From Vibrio sp. PID17_43 (GTDB lineage Bacteria; Pseudomonadota; Gammaproteobacteria; Enterobacterales; Vibrionaceae): a stretch of 64,000 nt of DNA. Below are positions 26,220 to 37,150 of the stretch, piece after piece (position 1 is the first letter of the stretch; each line of letters begins with the position of its first letter). Both the position numbers and the translations under genes were made by a program. Below the pieces are notes generated by a model that saw only the letters and a program-made list of their open reading frames with translations, had not been told where the DNA came from and did not search any database. Location: the NCBI RefSeq assembly GCF_002608565.1, contig NZ_LIXM01000014.1:1-64000 (forward strand), written 5' to 3'.

Positions 26220-26975
26220 ATGCAAAATTCTCAAGCCTTCTCTGACTCCCTTCCTAAACATATCGCCATCATTATGGACGGTAATGGTCGCTGGGCTAAG
26301 TCCAAAGGAAAACCTCGCGTATTCGGCCATAAAAAAGGTGTGAATGCCGTTCGTAAGACCGTTGCTGCGGCTTCTAAACTTGGTATTCAAGCCGTGACTT
26401 TGTTTGCTTTCAGTAGCGAAAATTGGCGTCGTCCAGAAGAAGAAGTCGGCCTTTTAATGGAGCTGTTCATTTCTGTTCTATCGAGCGAAGTGAAAAAGCT
26501 ACACAAAAATAACTTACGCCTACGTGTTATTGGTGATACCAGTCGTTTTAGTGAGCGCTTACAAGGTAAAATTGCAGAAGCAGAAACATTAACAGCGAAC
26601 AATACAGGAATGGTGATCAACATTGCGGCTAACTATGGCGGCAAATGGGACATCACAGAGGCGGCAAAATCGTTGGCACTGAAAGCGCGTAACGGTGAGA
26701 TCCGTATAGAGGATATCAATGAGCAGCTAATTACCCAGCATCTGACCATGGCTGATTTACCTGAGGTCGATCTTTTGATTCGTACCAGTGGTGAATGCCG
26801 GATCAGTAACTTTATGCTGTGGCAAATGGCTTATGCTGAAATGTACTTTACTGAAGAGTACTGGCCTGATTTTGATGAAGACAGTTTGGTTAACGCCGTG
26901 ACTTGGTTTATTAACCGAGAGCGCCGTTTTGGCTGCACTGGCGAGCAAATTAAGGCATTAATGGCTGCTCAATAA
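26220..26975 (+). CDS. uppS: Undecaprenyl diphosphate synthase (cis-prenyltransferase)
   Basis: A 251-residue enzyme that extends farnesyl diphosphate to the C55 lipid carrier for peptidoglycan and O-antigen synthesis. The catalytic aspartate is in [31 protein letters not shown] and [20 protein letters not shown] follow. The last block more often reads RTSGE-[QH]-RISNF; the cysteine here is uncommon but outside the residues I take as catalytic. The ribosome site is weak. It starts the envelope section of the cluster. Confidence 0.96.
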   Translation: MQNSQAFSDSLPKHIAIIMDGNGRWAKSKGKPRVFGHKKGVNAVRKTVAAASKLGIQAVTLFAFSSENWRRPEEEVGLLMELFISVLSSEVKKLHKNNLRLRVIGDTSRFSERLQGKIAEAETLTANNTGMVINIAANYGGKWDITEAAKSLALKARNGEIRIEDINEQLITQHLTMADLPEVDLLIRTSGECRISNFMLWQMAYAEMYFTEEYWPDFDEDSLVNAVTWFINRERRFGCTGEQIKALMAAQ

Positions 26976-26987
26976 GGACTAGTTAGT

Positions 26988-27830
26988 TTGAAACAGAGAA
27001 TAATAACAGCACTAATTTTAGCTCCCCTGGTTATTTTAGGTATTTTTAAATTACCGCTGATGGGCTTTATCCTCGCATTGACGGCGATAACCCTGTTAGG
27101 TTTTTGGGAGTGGACGAAATTCACGGAAAGCACATCACGTATGGCTGCATTTATTCCAGCAGTTATGGCTACAGGACTTAGCTTTCTATTTATTTCGCCA
27201 GATGCGACCAGTCTTAACTTCCTTGCGACTCCGCACTACACCATTTTAGTACTTGGTTTCCTTTGGTGGATTGTCGCTAGCGCAATGGCGATTACTTACC
27301 CTAAAACGACGAAATTTTGGCAAAACAGCAAATTGCTTCGTCATGTGTTTGGTTTTCTGACGTTAATTCCTTTCCTTTGGAGTGTGATCATTCTTAGGGC
27401 ATCGGATATTTCAGTCGATCCTTATCACGGTGCAAAACTTGTGCTCTTTGTGTGCTTCTTAGTATGGGCAGCAGATAGCGGCGCTTACTTTGCTGGAAAA
27501 AGTATGGGCAAACGAAAAATGGCACCGAATGTTAGCCCAAATAAGACCATAGAAGGCCTAATTGGTGGCATCATCGCGGCACTGATTGTTGGTTGGTTGT
27601 TTACTGGTTGGTTTGAGATTCAGTTTACTAGCCCAATTCATATGGTGCTCATCACACTCGTTACCGTGGTGATTTCTGTACTTGGTGACTTAGTAGAAAG
27701 CATGTTCAAGCGTGTCTCTGGTATCAAAGACAGCAGTAACATCATTCCAGGGCATGGTGGCATTCTTGATCGTATCGATAGTCTTACCGCCGCATTTCCA
27801 GTATTTGCCCTTCTTTACTACGTATTCTAA
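26988..27830 (+). CDS. cdsA: Phosphatidate cytidylyltransferase
   Basis: A 280-residue membrane enzyme making CDP-diacylglycerol from phosphatidic acid and CTP, the branch point of phospholipid synthesis. About eight hydrophobic segments are visible. The CDP-alcohol type signature is near the C-terminus, SMFKRVSGIKDSSNIIPGHGGILDRIDS. It starts with TTG at 26988, preceded by AAGGA, 12 bases after uppS ends. No in-frame ATG precedes the first membrane segment, so TTG looks genuine. Confidence 0.94.
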   Translation: MKQRIITALILAPLVILGIFKLPLMGFILALTAITLLGFWEWTKFTESTSRMAAFIPAVMATGLSFLFISPDATSLNFLATPHYTILVLGFLWWIVASAMAITYPKTTKFWQNSKLLRHVFGFLTLIPFLWSVIILRASDISVDPYHGAKLVLFVCFLVWAADSGAYFAGKSMGKRKMAPNVSPNKTIEGLIGGIIAALIVGWLFTGWFEIQFTSPIHMVLITLVTVVISVLGDLVESMFKRVSGIKDSSNIIPGHGGILDRIDSLTAAFPVFALLYYVF

Positions 27831-27837
27831 TTTATCG

Positions 27838-27859
27838 GGAGCGCCATTGTTGTCGCTCC
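27838..27859 (+). other. Hairpin between cdsA and dxr
   Basis: GGAGCG ... CGCTCC with a 10-base loop lies just before the dxr start; no T run, so it is probably a weak attenuator or an RNA processing/stability element. Confidence 0.4.
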
Positions 27860-27884
27860 TGAGACTTTCAAACGGTCTTACATC

Positions 27885-29090
27885 ATGCAAAAGTTAACGA
27901 TTCTTGGTGCAACAGGCTCAATTGGTGCAAGCACATTAAAAGTGGTTGAACAAAACCCTGAGCTGTTTTCTGTGGTCGCCTTGGCGGCAAGCACGAACGT
28001 TGAAAAGATGGTCGCACTTTGCCATAAATGGCAACCTAAATATGCCGTTATGGCAGATAAGGTCGCGGCTTTAGCTGTGCAATCTGAGCTAGTTTCAATC
28101 TCACCTAACACTGAAGTGTTGGGTGGCGTTGATGCACTTTGCCATATTGCTTCTTTAGAAGAAGTAGACAGCGTGATGGCGGCGATTGTAGGGGCCGCGG
28201 GCTTGTTGCCAACCATGGCCGCAGTTAAGGCAGGTAAACGAGTTCTGCTAGCAAATAAAGAAGCATTGGTGATGTCAGGGCAACTGTTTATCGATGCCGT
28301 TGCAGAACATGGCGCAGAATTGCTTCCTGTCGACAGTGAGCACAACGCTATCTTCCAGTGTCTTCCACAGCAAGTTCAGACCAACTTAGGTCGTTGCAAC
28401 CTTGAAGAGCATGGTGTTTCTTCTATTCTGCTTACTGGTTCGGGCGGTCCGTTCCGTTATGCCGACATCGCAGAATTAGACACAGTGACACCAGCACAAG
28501 CGATCGCCCATCCAAATTGGTCAATGGGGCCGAAAATTTCGGTTGATTCCGCGACCATGATGAATAAAGGCCTTGAGTACATTGAAGCTAAATGGCTATT
28601 CAATGCGGCTCGCGAGCAACTAAAGGTGATCATTCACCCACAATCTGTTATCCATTCGATGGTGCAATACCGTGATGGTTCAGTATTGGCACAGATGGGT
28701 GAGCCTGACATGGCAACACCGATTGCTCTTACGATGTCTTACCCTTCACGTGTCGATGCTGGTGTTAAGCCACTCGACTTTACCCAAGTAGGTGAGCTAA
28801 CGTTTTTGCAACCGGATTTCGCTCGCTATCCATGTTTGAAGCTGGCAATTGATGCGTGTTATGAAGGACAGCATTTAACGACAGCACTCAACGCTGCAAA
28901 TGAAATCGCGGTAGATGCCTTTTTGAATAACCGAGTAGGATTCACTGATATTGCTCGTATTAATGACTTCGTTGTGAATAAAATCGCAGCAAGCCATCGC
29001 GCGGAAACGGTGAATAGCTTGGAAAGCCTGCTAGAGCTAGATAGAATAGCACGAACTATCGCCTTAGAATTTTTACGCGAGCGTAGCTAA
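27885..29090 (+). CDS. dxr: 1-deoxy-D-xylulose 5-phosphate reductoisomerase
   Basis: A 401-residue enzyme of the MEP isoprenoid pathway, converting DXP to MEP with NADPH. The N-terminal NADPH loop is [22 protein letters not shown], the metal/substrate segment [15 protein letters not shown], and [22 protein letters not shown] all match the family. It supplies isoprenoid precursors used by UppS two genes upstream. Its stop overlaps the rseP start by one base (TAATG), which favours coupled translation. Confidence 0.97.
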   Translation: MQKLTILGATGSIGASTLKVVEQNPELFSVVALAASTNVEKMVALCHKWQPKYAVMADKVAALAVQSELVSISPNTEVLGGVDALCHIASLEEVDSVMAAIVGAAGLLPTMAAVKAGKRVLLANKEALVMSGQLFIDAVAEHGAELLPVDSEHNAIFQCLPQQVQTNLGRCNLEEHGVSSILLTGSGGPFRYADIAELDTVTPAQAIAHPNWSMGPKISVDSATMMNKGLEYIEAKWLFNAAREQLKVIIHPQSVIHSMVQYRDGSVLAQMGEPDMATPIALTMSYPSRVDAGVKPLDFTQVGELTFLQPDFARYPCLKLAIDACYEGQHLTTALNAANEIAVDAFLNNRVGFTDIARINDFVVNKIAASHRAETVNSLESLLELDRIARTIALEFLRERS

Positions 29091-30448
29091 TGACTGGTAT
29101 CTTGTGGAATCTGGTTTCTTTTATCGTAGCATTGGGCATCTTGGTGGCCGTGCACGAATTTGGCCACTTTTGGGTTGCTCGCCGTTGTGGCGTCAAAGTT
29201 GAAAAGTTTTCGATCGGCTTTGGTCAGTCTATCTGGAGCAAGGTAGGTAAGGACGGCACCGAATACAGCATTTCGATGATCCCTCTAGGTGGCTACGTCA
29301 AGATGGTGGATAGCCGAGTCGACGAGGTGCCTGAAAATGAAAAGCACGTGGCATTTGATCAAAAGCCGCTATGGAAACGCACTTCCATTGTTGCCGCTGG
29401 CCCTATCTTTAACTTTCTATTTGCTATCTTTGCCTACTGGCTGGTTTTCCTTATTGGTGTACCAGCAGTCAAACCGGTAATTGGTGAAGTGACGCCCAAT
29501 TCAATCATTGCTCAAGCAGGAATTGAATCAGGGATGGAACTAAAGTCTATCTCAGGTATCAAAACTCCGGATTGGGAGTCAGTCAACATGGGATTAATCT
29601 CTCATATTGGCGACGATTCAATGACAGTGACGCTTACTTCAGCGAATGAAGTCGGCTCTGAAGTGACAAAAACGCTTGATATCCGTAATTGGCATTTTGA
29701 TCCAGAAACCCAATCTGCGATGCATTCATTAGGCTTTACGCCATTTACTCCAGAAATTTATACGGAGTTAGCGCAAGTTGGTGAAGGCTCTGCTGGTGAA
29801 AAAGCGGGTTTACGTGCGGGTGATAAAATTGTCGCCATGGGCGGTAAAAATATATCTAATTGGAATGAAGTGGTTGAAGCCATTCGTTCTAACCCAGAAA
29901 CGCCAATTGAAATGACGGTGTTGCGTCAAGGTGATGAGCAATCATTAACATTGACTCCGAGTAGCCGTGAGCTAGCTAACAAACAAGTGGTCGGCTTTGC
30001 AGGTATTGCACCTGAAGTCGCAGAATGGCCAGAAAGTTATCGCTTCGAATTACAGTTTGGTGTATTCGATTCTGTAGGCAAGGCGATTGATAAAACGGGG
30101 CAAGTAATTGGGTTGACCATCAGTATGCTTAAGAAGCTGATTGTCGGAGATGTTGGTCTAAACAATCTGAGTGGACCAATTTCAATTGCAAAAGGTGCAG
30201 GGGCGACAGCGGACTACGGCCTGGTCTACTTTTTAGGTTTTCTGGCGTTAATTAGTGTTAACCTAGGTATTATTAACCTCGTTCCTTTACCAATGTTGGA
30301 TGGTGGGCATCTGCTGTTTTTCGCAATCGAAGCGATCATCCGACGTCCAGTACCGGAAAAAGTACAGGAAATGGGCTATCGAATTGGAGGGGCGATTATC
30401 TTCTCGCTCATGGCGTTAGCGCTATTTAATGATTTTACTCGTCTGTGA
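29090..30448 (+). CDS. rseP: RIP zinc metalloprotease RseP
   Basis: A 452-residue site-2 intramembrane protease. The zinc motif HEFGH is at about residues 22-26 in the first membrane segment. Two periplasmic PDZ domains span roughly 115-300, and the second metal motif NLVPLPMLDGGHL lies in the C-terminal membrane region. It cleaves RseA after DegS to release sigma E, and removes signal-peptide remnants. It sits directly upstream of bamA and skp, whose products feed that stress response. Confidence 0.97.
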   Translation: MTGILWNLVSFIVALGILVAVHEFGHFWVARRCGVKVEKFSIGFGQSIWSKVGKDGTEYSISMIPLGGYVKMVDSRVDEVPENEKHVAFDQKPLWKRTSIVAAGPIFNFLFAIFAYWLVFLIGVPAVKPVIGEVTPNSIIAQAGIESGMELKSISGIKTPDWESVNMGLISHIGDDSMTVTLTSANEVGSEVTKTLDIRNWHFDPETQSAMHSLGFTPFTPEIYTELAQVGEGSAGEKAGLRAGDKIVAMGGKNISNWNEVVEAIRSNPETPIEMTVLRQGDEQSLTLTPSSRELANKQVVGFAGIAPEVAEWPESYRFELQFGVFDSVGKAIDKTGQVIGLTISMLKKLIVGDVGLNNLSGPISIAKGAGATADYGLVYFLGFLALISVNLGIINLVPLPMLDGGHLLFFAIEAIIRRPVPEKVQEMGYRIGGAIIFSLMALALFNDFTRL

Positions 30449-30491
30449 TGGTTCAGAGACAAAGCAGTAGCAAGGAATAATTAGAACAAGT

Positions 30492-32906
30492 ATGGCGATT
30501 AAGCGAATTCTATTTGCAAGTTTACTGGCGACCAGTGTATCTGCAAATGGAGCAGAGAACTTTGTAGTTCAAGATATTGAAATCGATGGATTGCAGCGTG
30601 TTGCACTAGGTGCGGCGCTGCTGAAAATGCCCGTACGCGTTGGTGATACGGTTGATCAAGGTGATGTTGCAGAGATCATTCGTGCATTATACGCATCAGG
30701 TAACTTCGAAGACGTAAAAGTACTGCGTGACGGCGGTGTTCTGGTTGTTCAAGTTAAAGAACGTCCAACTATTGCTGGCATCTCGTTCTCGGGTAACAAA
30801 GCAATCAAGGATGAACAGCTACAAGAAAACCTGAATGCTTCTGGTGTTCGCGAAGGTGAAGCGCTTGACCGCACTACACTAAGTAATATTGAAAAAGGCT
30901 TGGAAGATTTTTACTACAGTGTTGGTAAATACAACGCGACAGTAAAAGCCGTTGTTACTCCATTGCCTCGTAACCGTTCTGATCTAAAGTTTGTCTTCAC
31001 CGAAGGGGTATCGGCAAAGATTCAGCAGATCAACTTTATCGGTAATGAAGTCTTTTCTGACGAAGACCTTCTTTCTCGCTTCAACCTAAACGTCGATGTT
31101 CCATGGTGGAACTTCCTAGCGGACGAAAAATACCAAAAGCAAGTTCTTGCGGGTGATATTGAAGCACTGAAGTCTTACTACCTTGACCGTGGTTATCTTA
31201 AATTTAACGTTGATTCGACACAAGTGGCGATTTCTCCTGACAAAAAAGGCGTATACATTACGCTTGGCTTGGAAGAGGGGGATGTGTATACCGTTAAGGA
31301 TGTGAAATTCCGCGGTAACTTGATTGGTGAAGAAGCAACATTCGAAAAACTCATTCCATTTGAAGACAATGAGACCTATAACGGCTCTCGCGTGACGTCG
31401 ATGGAAGAAGGCATCAAGCGTGTGCTTGGTGAATCGGGTTACGCTTATCCACAAGTAAATACCATACCTGAGTTTGACGACGAGAATAAACAAGTTTCTC
31501 TTGTTGTTAGCGTAGACCCTGGCAGCCGTATCTATGTCCGTGATATCCGCTTTACGGGTAACAACTCGACTAAAGATGAAGTCTTGCGCCGTGAAATGCG
31601 TCAGATGGAAGGCAGTTGGTTGAACTCGAAATCCATCGAAACGGGTAAAACGCGCTTAAACCGTCTTGGCTATTTTGAGAATGTTGAAGTCCAAACTGTA
31701 CGTGTACCGGGTAGTGACGATCAAGTTGACCTTGTCTACACTGTGAAGGAGGCCAACTCCGGTAGCGTTAACTTTGGTGTTGGCTACGGAACAGAATCAG
31801 GTATTAGCTTCCAAGTTGGTTTACAACAGGATAACTTCCTAGGTAGTGGTAATCGCGTAGGTATTAACGCGATGATGAATGACTACCAGAAAAACGTAAG
31901 TTTGGATTACCGTGACCCTTACTGGAACCTTGATGGAGTTAGCTTAGGCGGTAGAATATTTTACGATGAGTTTGAAGCCTCTGAAGCGGGTATCGTTGAC
32001 TATACCAATGAAAGCTATGGTGCGAGCCTGACATGGGGCTTCCCATTCGACGAACTCAACCGTTTTGAGTTCGGCGTTGGATTTACCCACAACCGAATTG
32101 GTAACTTGTCACCTTACCTACAGGTAGAACAGTTCCTACAAGCGCAAGCAGACAATATTGATTCTAGCGGAGCGTTGAATACTAATGACTTTGATTTCAA
32201 CATGTCTTGGACGCGCAATAATCTAAACCGCGGTTACTTCCCAACAGCAGGTAACCACCAACGCGCGTTCTACAAGATGACCGTACCTGGCTCAGACGTA
32301 CAGTACTTCAAAATGCAGTACGATGTTCGTCAATATATTCCACTAACGAAGAAGCATGAATTCACGCTCCTATTCCGTGGTCGCCTAGGCTATGGTAATG
32401 GTTACGGTCAAACGGATGGTAACGATAACTTGTTCCCATTCTACGAAAACTACTACGCGGGTGGTTTTACAACACTACGTGGATTTGGCTCGAACTCTGT
32501 GGGTCCAAAAGCGGTTTACCGTGATTACTCAGGCTCAAACAATGGTGCAGATACCGCAACGAATGATTCGGTTGGTGGTAACGCAGTTGCACTGGCAAGT
32601 CTTGAGCTGATTGTACCGACTCCATTTGCGTCGGATGAAGTCCGTAACCAAATTCGTACCAGTATCTTCTTCGACATGGCAAGTATTTGGGATACCGAGT
32701 TTGACTACCGTAGCTCAGGCGCTGAATATGGCGATAAGTACTACTACGATTACTCAGATCCAACGAACTACCGTTCATCGTATGGTGCTGCGTTGCAATG
32801 GATGTCTCCAATGGGGCCACTAGTATTCTCACTAGCGAAACCAATTAAGAAATTTGATGGCGATGATGAAGAGTTCTTCACATTCACTATCGGTAGAACC
32901 TTCTAA
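30492..32906 (+). CDS. bamA: Outer membrane protein assembly factor BamA
   Basis: An 804-residue Omp85 protein. It has a signal peptide ([20 protein letters not shown]), five POTRA domains over about residues 22-420, and a 16-strand beta barrel ending with a C-terminal phenylalanine (IGRTF). The barrel contains the lid-loop type motif RGFGSN ([16 protein letters not shown]). It is the core of the BAM complex inserting outer-membrane proteins. Skp, encoded next, delivers clients. Confidence 0.98.
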   Translation: MAIKRILFASLLATSVSANGAENFVVQDIEIDGLQRVALGAALLKMPVRVGDTVDQGDVAEIIRALYASGNFEDVKVLRDGGVLVVQVKERPTIAGISFSGNKAIKDEQLQENLNASGVREGEALDRTTLSNIEKGLEDFYYSVGKYNATVKAVVTPLPRNRSDLKFVFTEGVSAKIQQINFIGNEVFSDEDLLSRFNLNVDVPWWNFLADEKYQKQVLAGDIEALKSYYLDRGYLKFNVDSTQVAISPDKKGVYITLGLEEGDVYTVKDVKFRGNLIGEEATFEKLIPFEDNETYNGSRVTSMEEGIKRVLGESGYAYPQVNTIPEFDDENKQVSLVVSVDPGSRIYVRDIRFTGNNSTKDEVLRREMRQMEGSWLNSKSIETGKTRLNRLGYFENVEVQTVRVPGSDDQVDLVYTVKEANSGSVNFGVGYGTESGISFQVGLQQDNFLGSGNRVGINAMMNDYQKNVSLDYRDPYWNLDGVSLGGRIFYDEFEASEAGIVDYTNESYGASLTWGFPFDELNRFEFGVGFTHNRIGNLSPYLQVEQFLQAQADNIDSSGALNTNDFDFNMSWTRNNLNRGYFPTAGNHQRAFYKMTVPGSDVQYFKMQYDVRQYIPLTKKHEFTLLFRGRLGYGNGYGQTDGNDNLFPFYENYYAGGFTTLRGFGSNSVGPKAVYRDYSGSNNGADTATNDSVGGNAVALASLELIVPTPFASDEVRNQIRTSIFFDMASIWDTEFDYRSSGAEYGDKYYYDYSDPTNYRSSYGAALQWMSPMGPLVFSLAKPIKKFDGDDEEFFTFTIGRTF

Positions 32907-32919
32907 AGAGGAAAATATT

Positions 32920-33429
32920 TTGAATAAAATGATCAAAGCGGCTGGGATTGGCCTTGTTGTACTGAGTTCTTCAATGTTCGCCAATGCGGCAGAAGCGGCT
33001 CAAAAAATCGCGTACGTTAACACAGCTCAGGTATTCCAAGCGCTTCCTCAGCGTGAAGTCGTTCTACAGAAAATGCAGAAAGACTTCAAAAGCAAAGCAG
33101 ATGAGCTGAAATCGATTCAAGCTCAAGCGAAAACGAAAATCGAGAAGCTACAGCGTGATGGCGAGCTACTAGGTCAAGACGAAGTGGAGAAACTACGTAT
33201 TGACATCGGCAAGCTAGACAGTGAATACAAAGTGAAAGCACAAGCACTAGAGAAAGCAAGTGCTCGCCGCGAAGCGGAAGAAAAAGCGAAGCTATTCAAA
33301 ACGATTCAAGATGCAGTGAAAAAAGTGGCAGATAAAAAAGGTTACGACCTAGTTATCGACATCTCTTCACTTCAATACGGTAAGCCAGAGTACAACATCT
33401 CTGAAGACGTAATTAAAGCTCTAAAATAA
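32920..33429 (+). CDS. skp: Periplasmic chaperone Skp (OmpH)
   Basis: A 169-residue chaperone. The signal peptide covers MIKAAGIGLVVLSSSMFANA, with cleavage near AEAA-QKI. The mature protein starts KIAYVNTAQVFQALPQ, then has long charged helices that form the tentacles of the trimeric jellyfish fold. It holds unfolded outer-membrane proteins in the periplasm. I choose the TTG at 32920, 8 bases after AGAGGA; an ATG three codons on is the alternative. The gap to bamA is 13 bases and to lpxD 6 bases. Confidence 0.93.
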   Translation: MNKMIKAAGIGLVVLSSSMFANAAEAAQKIAYVNTAQVFQALPQREVVLQKMQKDFKSKADELKSIQAQAKTKIEKLQRDGELLGQDEVEKLRIDIGKLDSEYKVKAQALEKASARREAEEKAKLFKTIQDAVKKVADKKGYDLVIDISSLQYGKPEYNISEDVIKALK

Positions 33430-33435
33430 GAAGTT

Positions 33436-34467
33436 ATGAAGACATTGACATTAGCCGAGTTGGCAACAATTACCGGGGGTGAGCTATTTGGTGACGAGTC
33501 ACTCGTTGTTAGCCGCGTAGCTCCAATGGATAAAGCACAAGAGGGTGATGTGACCTTCTTGTCTAACCCAAAATACGCAAAGCACCTTTCTGAGTGTCAA
33601 GCGACTGTAGTTATGGTTAAGCCCGAGCATAAAGACCAATGCACTGGTCATGCGCTCGTGGTGGCAGATCCTTACGTTGCGTTTGCTCGTGTGGTTCAAG
33701 CGCTAGATACGACCCCAAAACCAGCTGAAAATGTTGCACCAAGTGCGGTTATCGCAGCTGACGTTAAGATGGGGGCAAACGTAGCAGTCGGTGCAAATGC
33801 AGTGATTGAGACGGGTGTAGAGCTTGGTGACAACGTGATCGTTGGCGCAGGTTGCTTTATTGGTAAAAATGCAAAGTTAGGTAATAACACCAAGCTTTGG
33901 GCTAATGTTACGATCTATCATGAAGTATCACTGGGCGATGACTGTCTGATTCAATCGGGTACAGTCATTGGCTCTGACGGTTTCGGCTACGCAAATGAAA
34001 AAGGCGAGTGGATTAAGATCCCTCAACTTGGCTCCGTGCGCATTGGGAACCGTGTTGAGATTGGTGCATGTACCACCATCGACCGTGGTGCGTTAGACGA
34101 TACCATCATCGAAGACAACGTGATTCTTGATAACCAGCTTCAAATCGCTCATAACGTGCAGATCGGATATGGTACGGTGATGCCAGGTGGTACTATTGTT
34201 GCTGGCAGTACGACAATTGGTAAATACTGCCAGATTGGCGGCGCGTCGGTTCTTAATGGGCACATCACTATCGCAGATGGTGTTGCTATCACCGGTATGA
34301 GCATGGTCATGCGCAGTATCGAAGAGAAAGGTTTATATTCATCGGGAATTCCCCTGCAGACGAATCGAGAGTGGCGTAAAACCGCAACTCGAGTTCATCG
34401 CATCGATGAGATGAACAAACGCCTGAAAGCGGTTGAAAAACGGCTGGAACCGAAAGAAGAATCTTAG
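33436..34467 (+). CDS. lpxD: UDP-3-O-(3-hydroxyacyl)glucosamine N-acyltransferase
   Basis: A 343-residue lipid A enzyme adding the second acyl chain to UDP-acyl-GlcN. The N-terminal uridine-binding domain (about 1-100) is followed by a left-handed beta helix of hexapeptide repeats, with the catalytic-histidine region [22 protein letters not shown]-terminal helix ends the protein. It starts 6 bases after skp. A terminator separates it from fabZ. Confidence 0.97.
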   Translation: MKTLTLAELATITGGELFGDESLVVSRVAPMDKAQEGDVTFLSNPKYAKHLSECQATVVMVKPEHKDQCTGHALVVADPYVAFARVVQALDTTPKPAENVAPSAVIAADVKMGANVAVGANAVIETGVELGDNVIVGAGCFIGKNAKLGNNTKLWANVTIYHEVSLGDDCLIQSGTVIGSDGFGYANEKGEWIKIPQLGSVRIGNRVEIGACTTIDRGALDDTIIEDNVILDNQLQIAHNVQIGYGTVMPGGTIVAGSTTIGKYCQIGGASVLNGHITIADGVAITGMSMVMRSIEEKGLYSSGIPLQTNREWRKTATRVHRIDEMNKRLKAVEKRLEPKEES

Positions 34468-34482
34468 TTCCATATTCTGAAC

Positions 34483-34509
34483 AAAGACTCGCGAAATGCG
34501 AGTCTTTTT
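34483..34509 (+). terminator. Terminator after lpxD
   Basis: AAAGACTCGC-GAAAT-GCGAGTCTTT, a perfect stem followed by a T run. A TATAAT-like hexamer at 34514-34519 just beyond it could start a fabZ transcript. Confidence 0.85.
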
Positions 34510-34640
34510 CTTATATAATAACGCGCTATAAGTAGATTTATCACCGAGCTGGTATACACTTCGCGGGCATTATTTAAAATGCGGCCTTTTGCCGCTGCCT
34601 TGCCAACTTGGTTGTTGAGAATTGATATAGGAATACGACT

Positions 34641-35093
34641 TTGACTACTGAAAAGAAAACGATGAACATCTCTGAAATTCAAGAGCTACTTCCTCATCGC
34701 TACCCATTCTTATTGATCGACCGAGTGATTGATTTCCAAGAAGAGAAGTATCTTCACGCTATCAAAAATGTGTCGGTTAACGAACCTCAGTTCACAGGTC
34801 ACTTTCCACAATTGCCAGTATTTCCAGGCGTTTTGATCCTGGAAGCGATGGCACAGGCTACAGGCCTACTTGCTTTTAAATCGTTTGGTGCGCCAACAGA
34901 AAACGAACTGTACTACTTCGCAAGCGTTGATGGAGCTAAGTTCCGTAAACCTGTAGTACCAGGTGACCAAATGATTATTGAAGTGGAATTTTTGAAAGAA
35001 CGTCGCGGCATTGCTGCATTCAAAGGTGTAGCGAAAGTTGACGGTGAAGTAGTATGTTCAGCTGAGCTAAAATGTGCTCGTCGAGAGTTTTAA
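34641..35093 (+). CDS. fabZ: 3-hydroxyacyl-[acyl-carrier-protein] dehydratase FabZ
   Basis: A 150-residue hot-dog fold dehydratase of fatty acid elongation. The active-site histidine lies in the [22 protein letters not shown] block (about residues 49-70). It competes with LpxA for 3-hydroxyacyl-ACP, which fits its place between lpxD and lpxA. It starts with TTG at 34641, eight bases after AGGA; an ATG seven codons in (34662) is less well supported by a ribosome site. Confidence 0.95.
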   Translation: MTTEKKTMNISEIQELLPHRYPFLLIDRVIDFQEEKYLHAIKNVSVNEPQFTGHFPQLPVFPGVLILEAMAQATGLLAFKSFGAPTENELYYFASVDGAKFRKPVVPGDQMIIEVEFLKERRGIAAFKGVAKVDGEVVCSAELKCARREF

Positions 35094-35094
35094 T

Positions 35095-35883
35095 ATGATT
35101 CATGAAACCGCTAAAATCCACCCAGCGGCGGTGGTAGAAGAAGGCGCAAAAATTGGCGCTAACGTGACCGTTGGTCCATTCACTTATATCACCTCAACGG
35201 TAGAGATCGGTGAAGGCACGGAAGTGATGTCGCATGTCGTGATCAAAGGTCATACCAAAATTGGTAAAGACAACCGCATTTTTCCACACGCTGTGATTGG
35301 TGAAGAAAACCAAGATAAAAAGTATGGTGGCGAAGAGACAACGGTGGTTATCGGTGATCGTAACGTGATTCGCGAAGCGGTTCAGGTTCACCGTGGGACG
35401 GTTCAAGACAAAGCAACCACAGTGATTGGCGACGACAACCTTCTGTGTGTAAACGCACACATCGCACACGATGTTATCGTTGGAAACCACACTCATATTG
35501 GCAACAATTCGATTCTTGGTGGCCACGTAACGGTCGAAGATCATGCAGGCGTGATGGCGCTTTCTGCGATTCACCCATTCTGTACCGTTGGTGCTTACGC
35601 CTATGTTGGCGGTTGTTCTGCGGTTGTTCAGGACGTTCCTGCTTATGTACTTGCACAAGGTAACCACGCGACACCATTTGGTTTGAACTTGGTTGGCTTA
35701 AAGCGCAATGGTTTTGAAAAACCAGAAATTCGCGCATTACAAAAAGCGTACAAAGAAATCTACCGTTCAGGTAAGACTCTAGAAGAAGTGAAACCTATCT
35801 TGGCTGAAATGGCGCAAGAGTGGCCAGCTGTGAAACGTTTCAGTGATATTCTGGAAGCGACGGAACGTGGCATCATTCGTTAA
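35095..35883 (+). CDS. lpxA: UDP-N-acetylglucosamine O-acyltransferase LpxA
   Basis: A 262-residue left-handed beta-helix acyltransferase for the first step of lipid A synthesis. It begins MIHETAKIHPAAVVEEGAKI, and the catalytic histidine region is NLLCVNAHIAHDVIVGNH. The hexapeptide repeats extend to about residue 185, then a helical C-terminus. The ATG lies one base after the fabZ stop. Length matches E. coli LpxA. Confidence 0.97.
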   Translation: MIHETAKIHPAAVVEEGAKIGANVTVGPFTYITSTVEIGEGTEVMSHVVIKGHTKIGKDNRIFPHAVIGEENQDKKYGGEETTVVIGDRNVIREAVQVHRGTVQDKATTVIGDDNLLCVNAHIAHDVIVGNHTHIGNNSILGGHVTVEDHAGVMALSAIHPFCTVGAYAYVGGCSAVVQDVPAYVLAQGNHATPFGLNLVGLKRNGFEKPEIRALQKAYKEIYRSGKTLEEVKPILAEMAQEWPAVKRFSDILEATERGIIR

Positions 35884-35907
35884 TTGACGAGTGAATGAGT
35901 TATTTAT

Positions 35908-35944
35908 AAAAGATCGCGCCTAGATTAGGCTGCGATCTTTTTGT
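35908..35944 (+). terminator. Terminator after lpxA
   Basis: AAAGATCGC(G)CC ... GG(CT)GCGATCTTT stem, followed by T residues. Confidence 0.85.
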
Positions 35945-35948
35945 GTTT

Positions 35949-35975
35949 TATGGATAAGGTGCTCCCTTATCCATA
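35949..35975 (+). other. Second hairpin between lpxA and lpxB
   Basis: Perfect 11-pair inverted repeat TATGGATAAGG / CCTTATCCATA with a 5-base loop, directly after the lpxA terminator and 26 bases before the lpxB start. No T run, so it may be an operator or an mRNA-stabilising stem rather than a terminator. Confidence 0.5.
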
Positions 35976-36001
35976 GTGCATAGGACACAATCGGAATGAA
36001 C

Positions 36002-37141
36002 ATGGAAAAACCATTACGTATTGGCATCATTGCCGGAGAACTATCAGGCGATACGCTTGGTGAAGGTTTTATCAAAGCGGTGAAAGAGCAGTACCCAAAT
36101 GCGGAATTTGTTGGTATTGGCGGACCGAAAATGATCGCCCAAGGCTGTGAATCTCTTTTTGATATGGAAGAGCTCGCCGTCATGGGGTTGGTTGAGGTCT
36201 TAGGCCGTTTGCCAAGATTGCTAAAGGTTAAAGCTGAGTTGGTTAAGTACTTCACTCAAAATCCGCCAGATGTTTTTGTTGGTATTGATGCGCCGGATTT
36301 TAATTTACGTGTTGAGCTAGATTTGAAGAAAGCGGGTATCAAAACCGTGCATTACGTTAGCCCTTCCGTTTGGGCTTGGCGTCAAAAGCGTATCTTTAAG
36401 ATTGAAGCAGCGACCAACTTAGTATTGGCTTTTCTACCATTTGAAAAAGCGTTTTACGACAAATTCAATGTGCCTTGTGAGTTTATTGGCCACACGTTGG
36501 CAGATGCGATTCCATTGCAGTCAGAAAAAGCGCCCGCTCGTGAATTATTGGGCTTAGAGCAAGATAAAAAATGGCTGGCCGTGTTACCTGGCAGTCGTGG
36601 TAGTGAACTGAAAATGTTGTCTGAGCCATTTATCGAAACTTGTCGACGACTGCATCAGACATTTCCCGAACTGGGGTTTGTGGTTGCGCTTGTTAACCCA
36701 AAACGTCGTGAGCAGTTTGAGCAAGCCTGGAAAGTTCTCGCACCAGAGCTAGATTTCAGACTGGTGGATGATACGGCCCGTAACGTGATTACGGCTTCTG
36801 ATGTCGTCATGTTGGCGTCAGGCACGGTTGCGCTAGAATGTATGTTGCTGAAGCGTCCGATGGTGGTTGGCTACCGTGTGAATGCTGTTACTGCTTTCCT
36901 CGCCAAACGTCTGCTAAAAACAAAATACGTATCGTTACCTAACATCTTGTCTGATAGCGAACTGGTAAAAGAGTATTTGCAAGAAGACTGCACACCAGAA
37001 AACTTATTCAACGAAGTGTCTCGTTTACTAGAGAGCGATAACCAAAGAATGTTGGATAAGTTCACCGAAATGCACCACTGGATCCAAAAAAATGCGGATC
37101 AACAAGCCGCAAATGCGGTATTAACACTGATAGAGAAATAG
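36002..37141 (+). CDS. lpxB: Lipid-A-disaccharide synthase
   Basis: A 379-residue GT19 glycosyltransferase joining UDP-diacyl-GlcN and lipid X to lipid A disaccharide-1-P. Family blocks: [38 protein letters not shown], and [13 protein letters not shown] [14 protein letters not shown] prefer the ATG at 36002, spaced well from CGGA; an ATG at 35996 would add two residues. It is 9 bases from rnhB. Because of the hairpins upstream it may have its own promoter. Confidence 0.96.
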   Translation: MEKPLRIGIIAGELSGDTLGEGFIKAVKEQYPNAEFVGIGGPKMIAQGCESLFDMEELAVMGLVEVLGRLPRLLKVKAELVKYFTQNPPDVFVGIDAPDFNLRVELDLKKAGIKTVHYVSPSVWAWRQKRIFKIEAATNLVLAFLPFEKAFYDKFNVPCEFIGHTLADAIPLQSEKAPARELLGLEQDKKWLAVLPGSRGSELKMLSEPFIETCRRLHQTFPELGFVVALVNPKRREQFEQAWKVLAPELDFRLVDDTARNVITASDVVMLASGTVALECMLLKRPMVVGYRVNAVTAFLAKRLLKTKYVSLPNILSDSELVKEYLQEDCTPENLFNEVSRLLESDNQRMLDKFTEMHHWIQKNADQQAANAVLTLIEK

Positions 37142-37150
37142 AGATTTACC

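Noticed and set aside
26803..26820. A defect in UppS because of the Cys in [11 protein letters not shown]
   Set aside because: The position varies in the family and the catalytic Asp and other conserved blocks are intact, so I regard the enzyme as functional.
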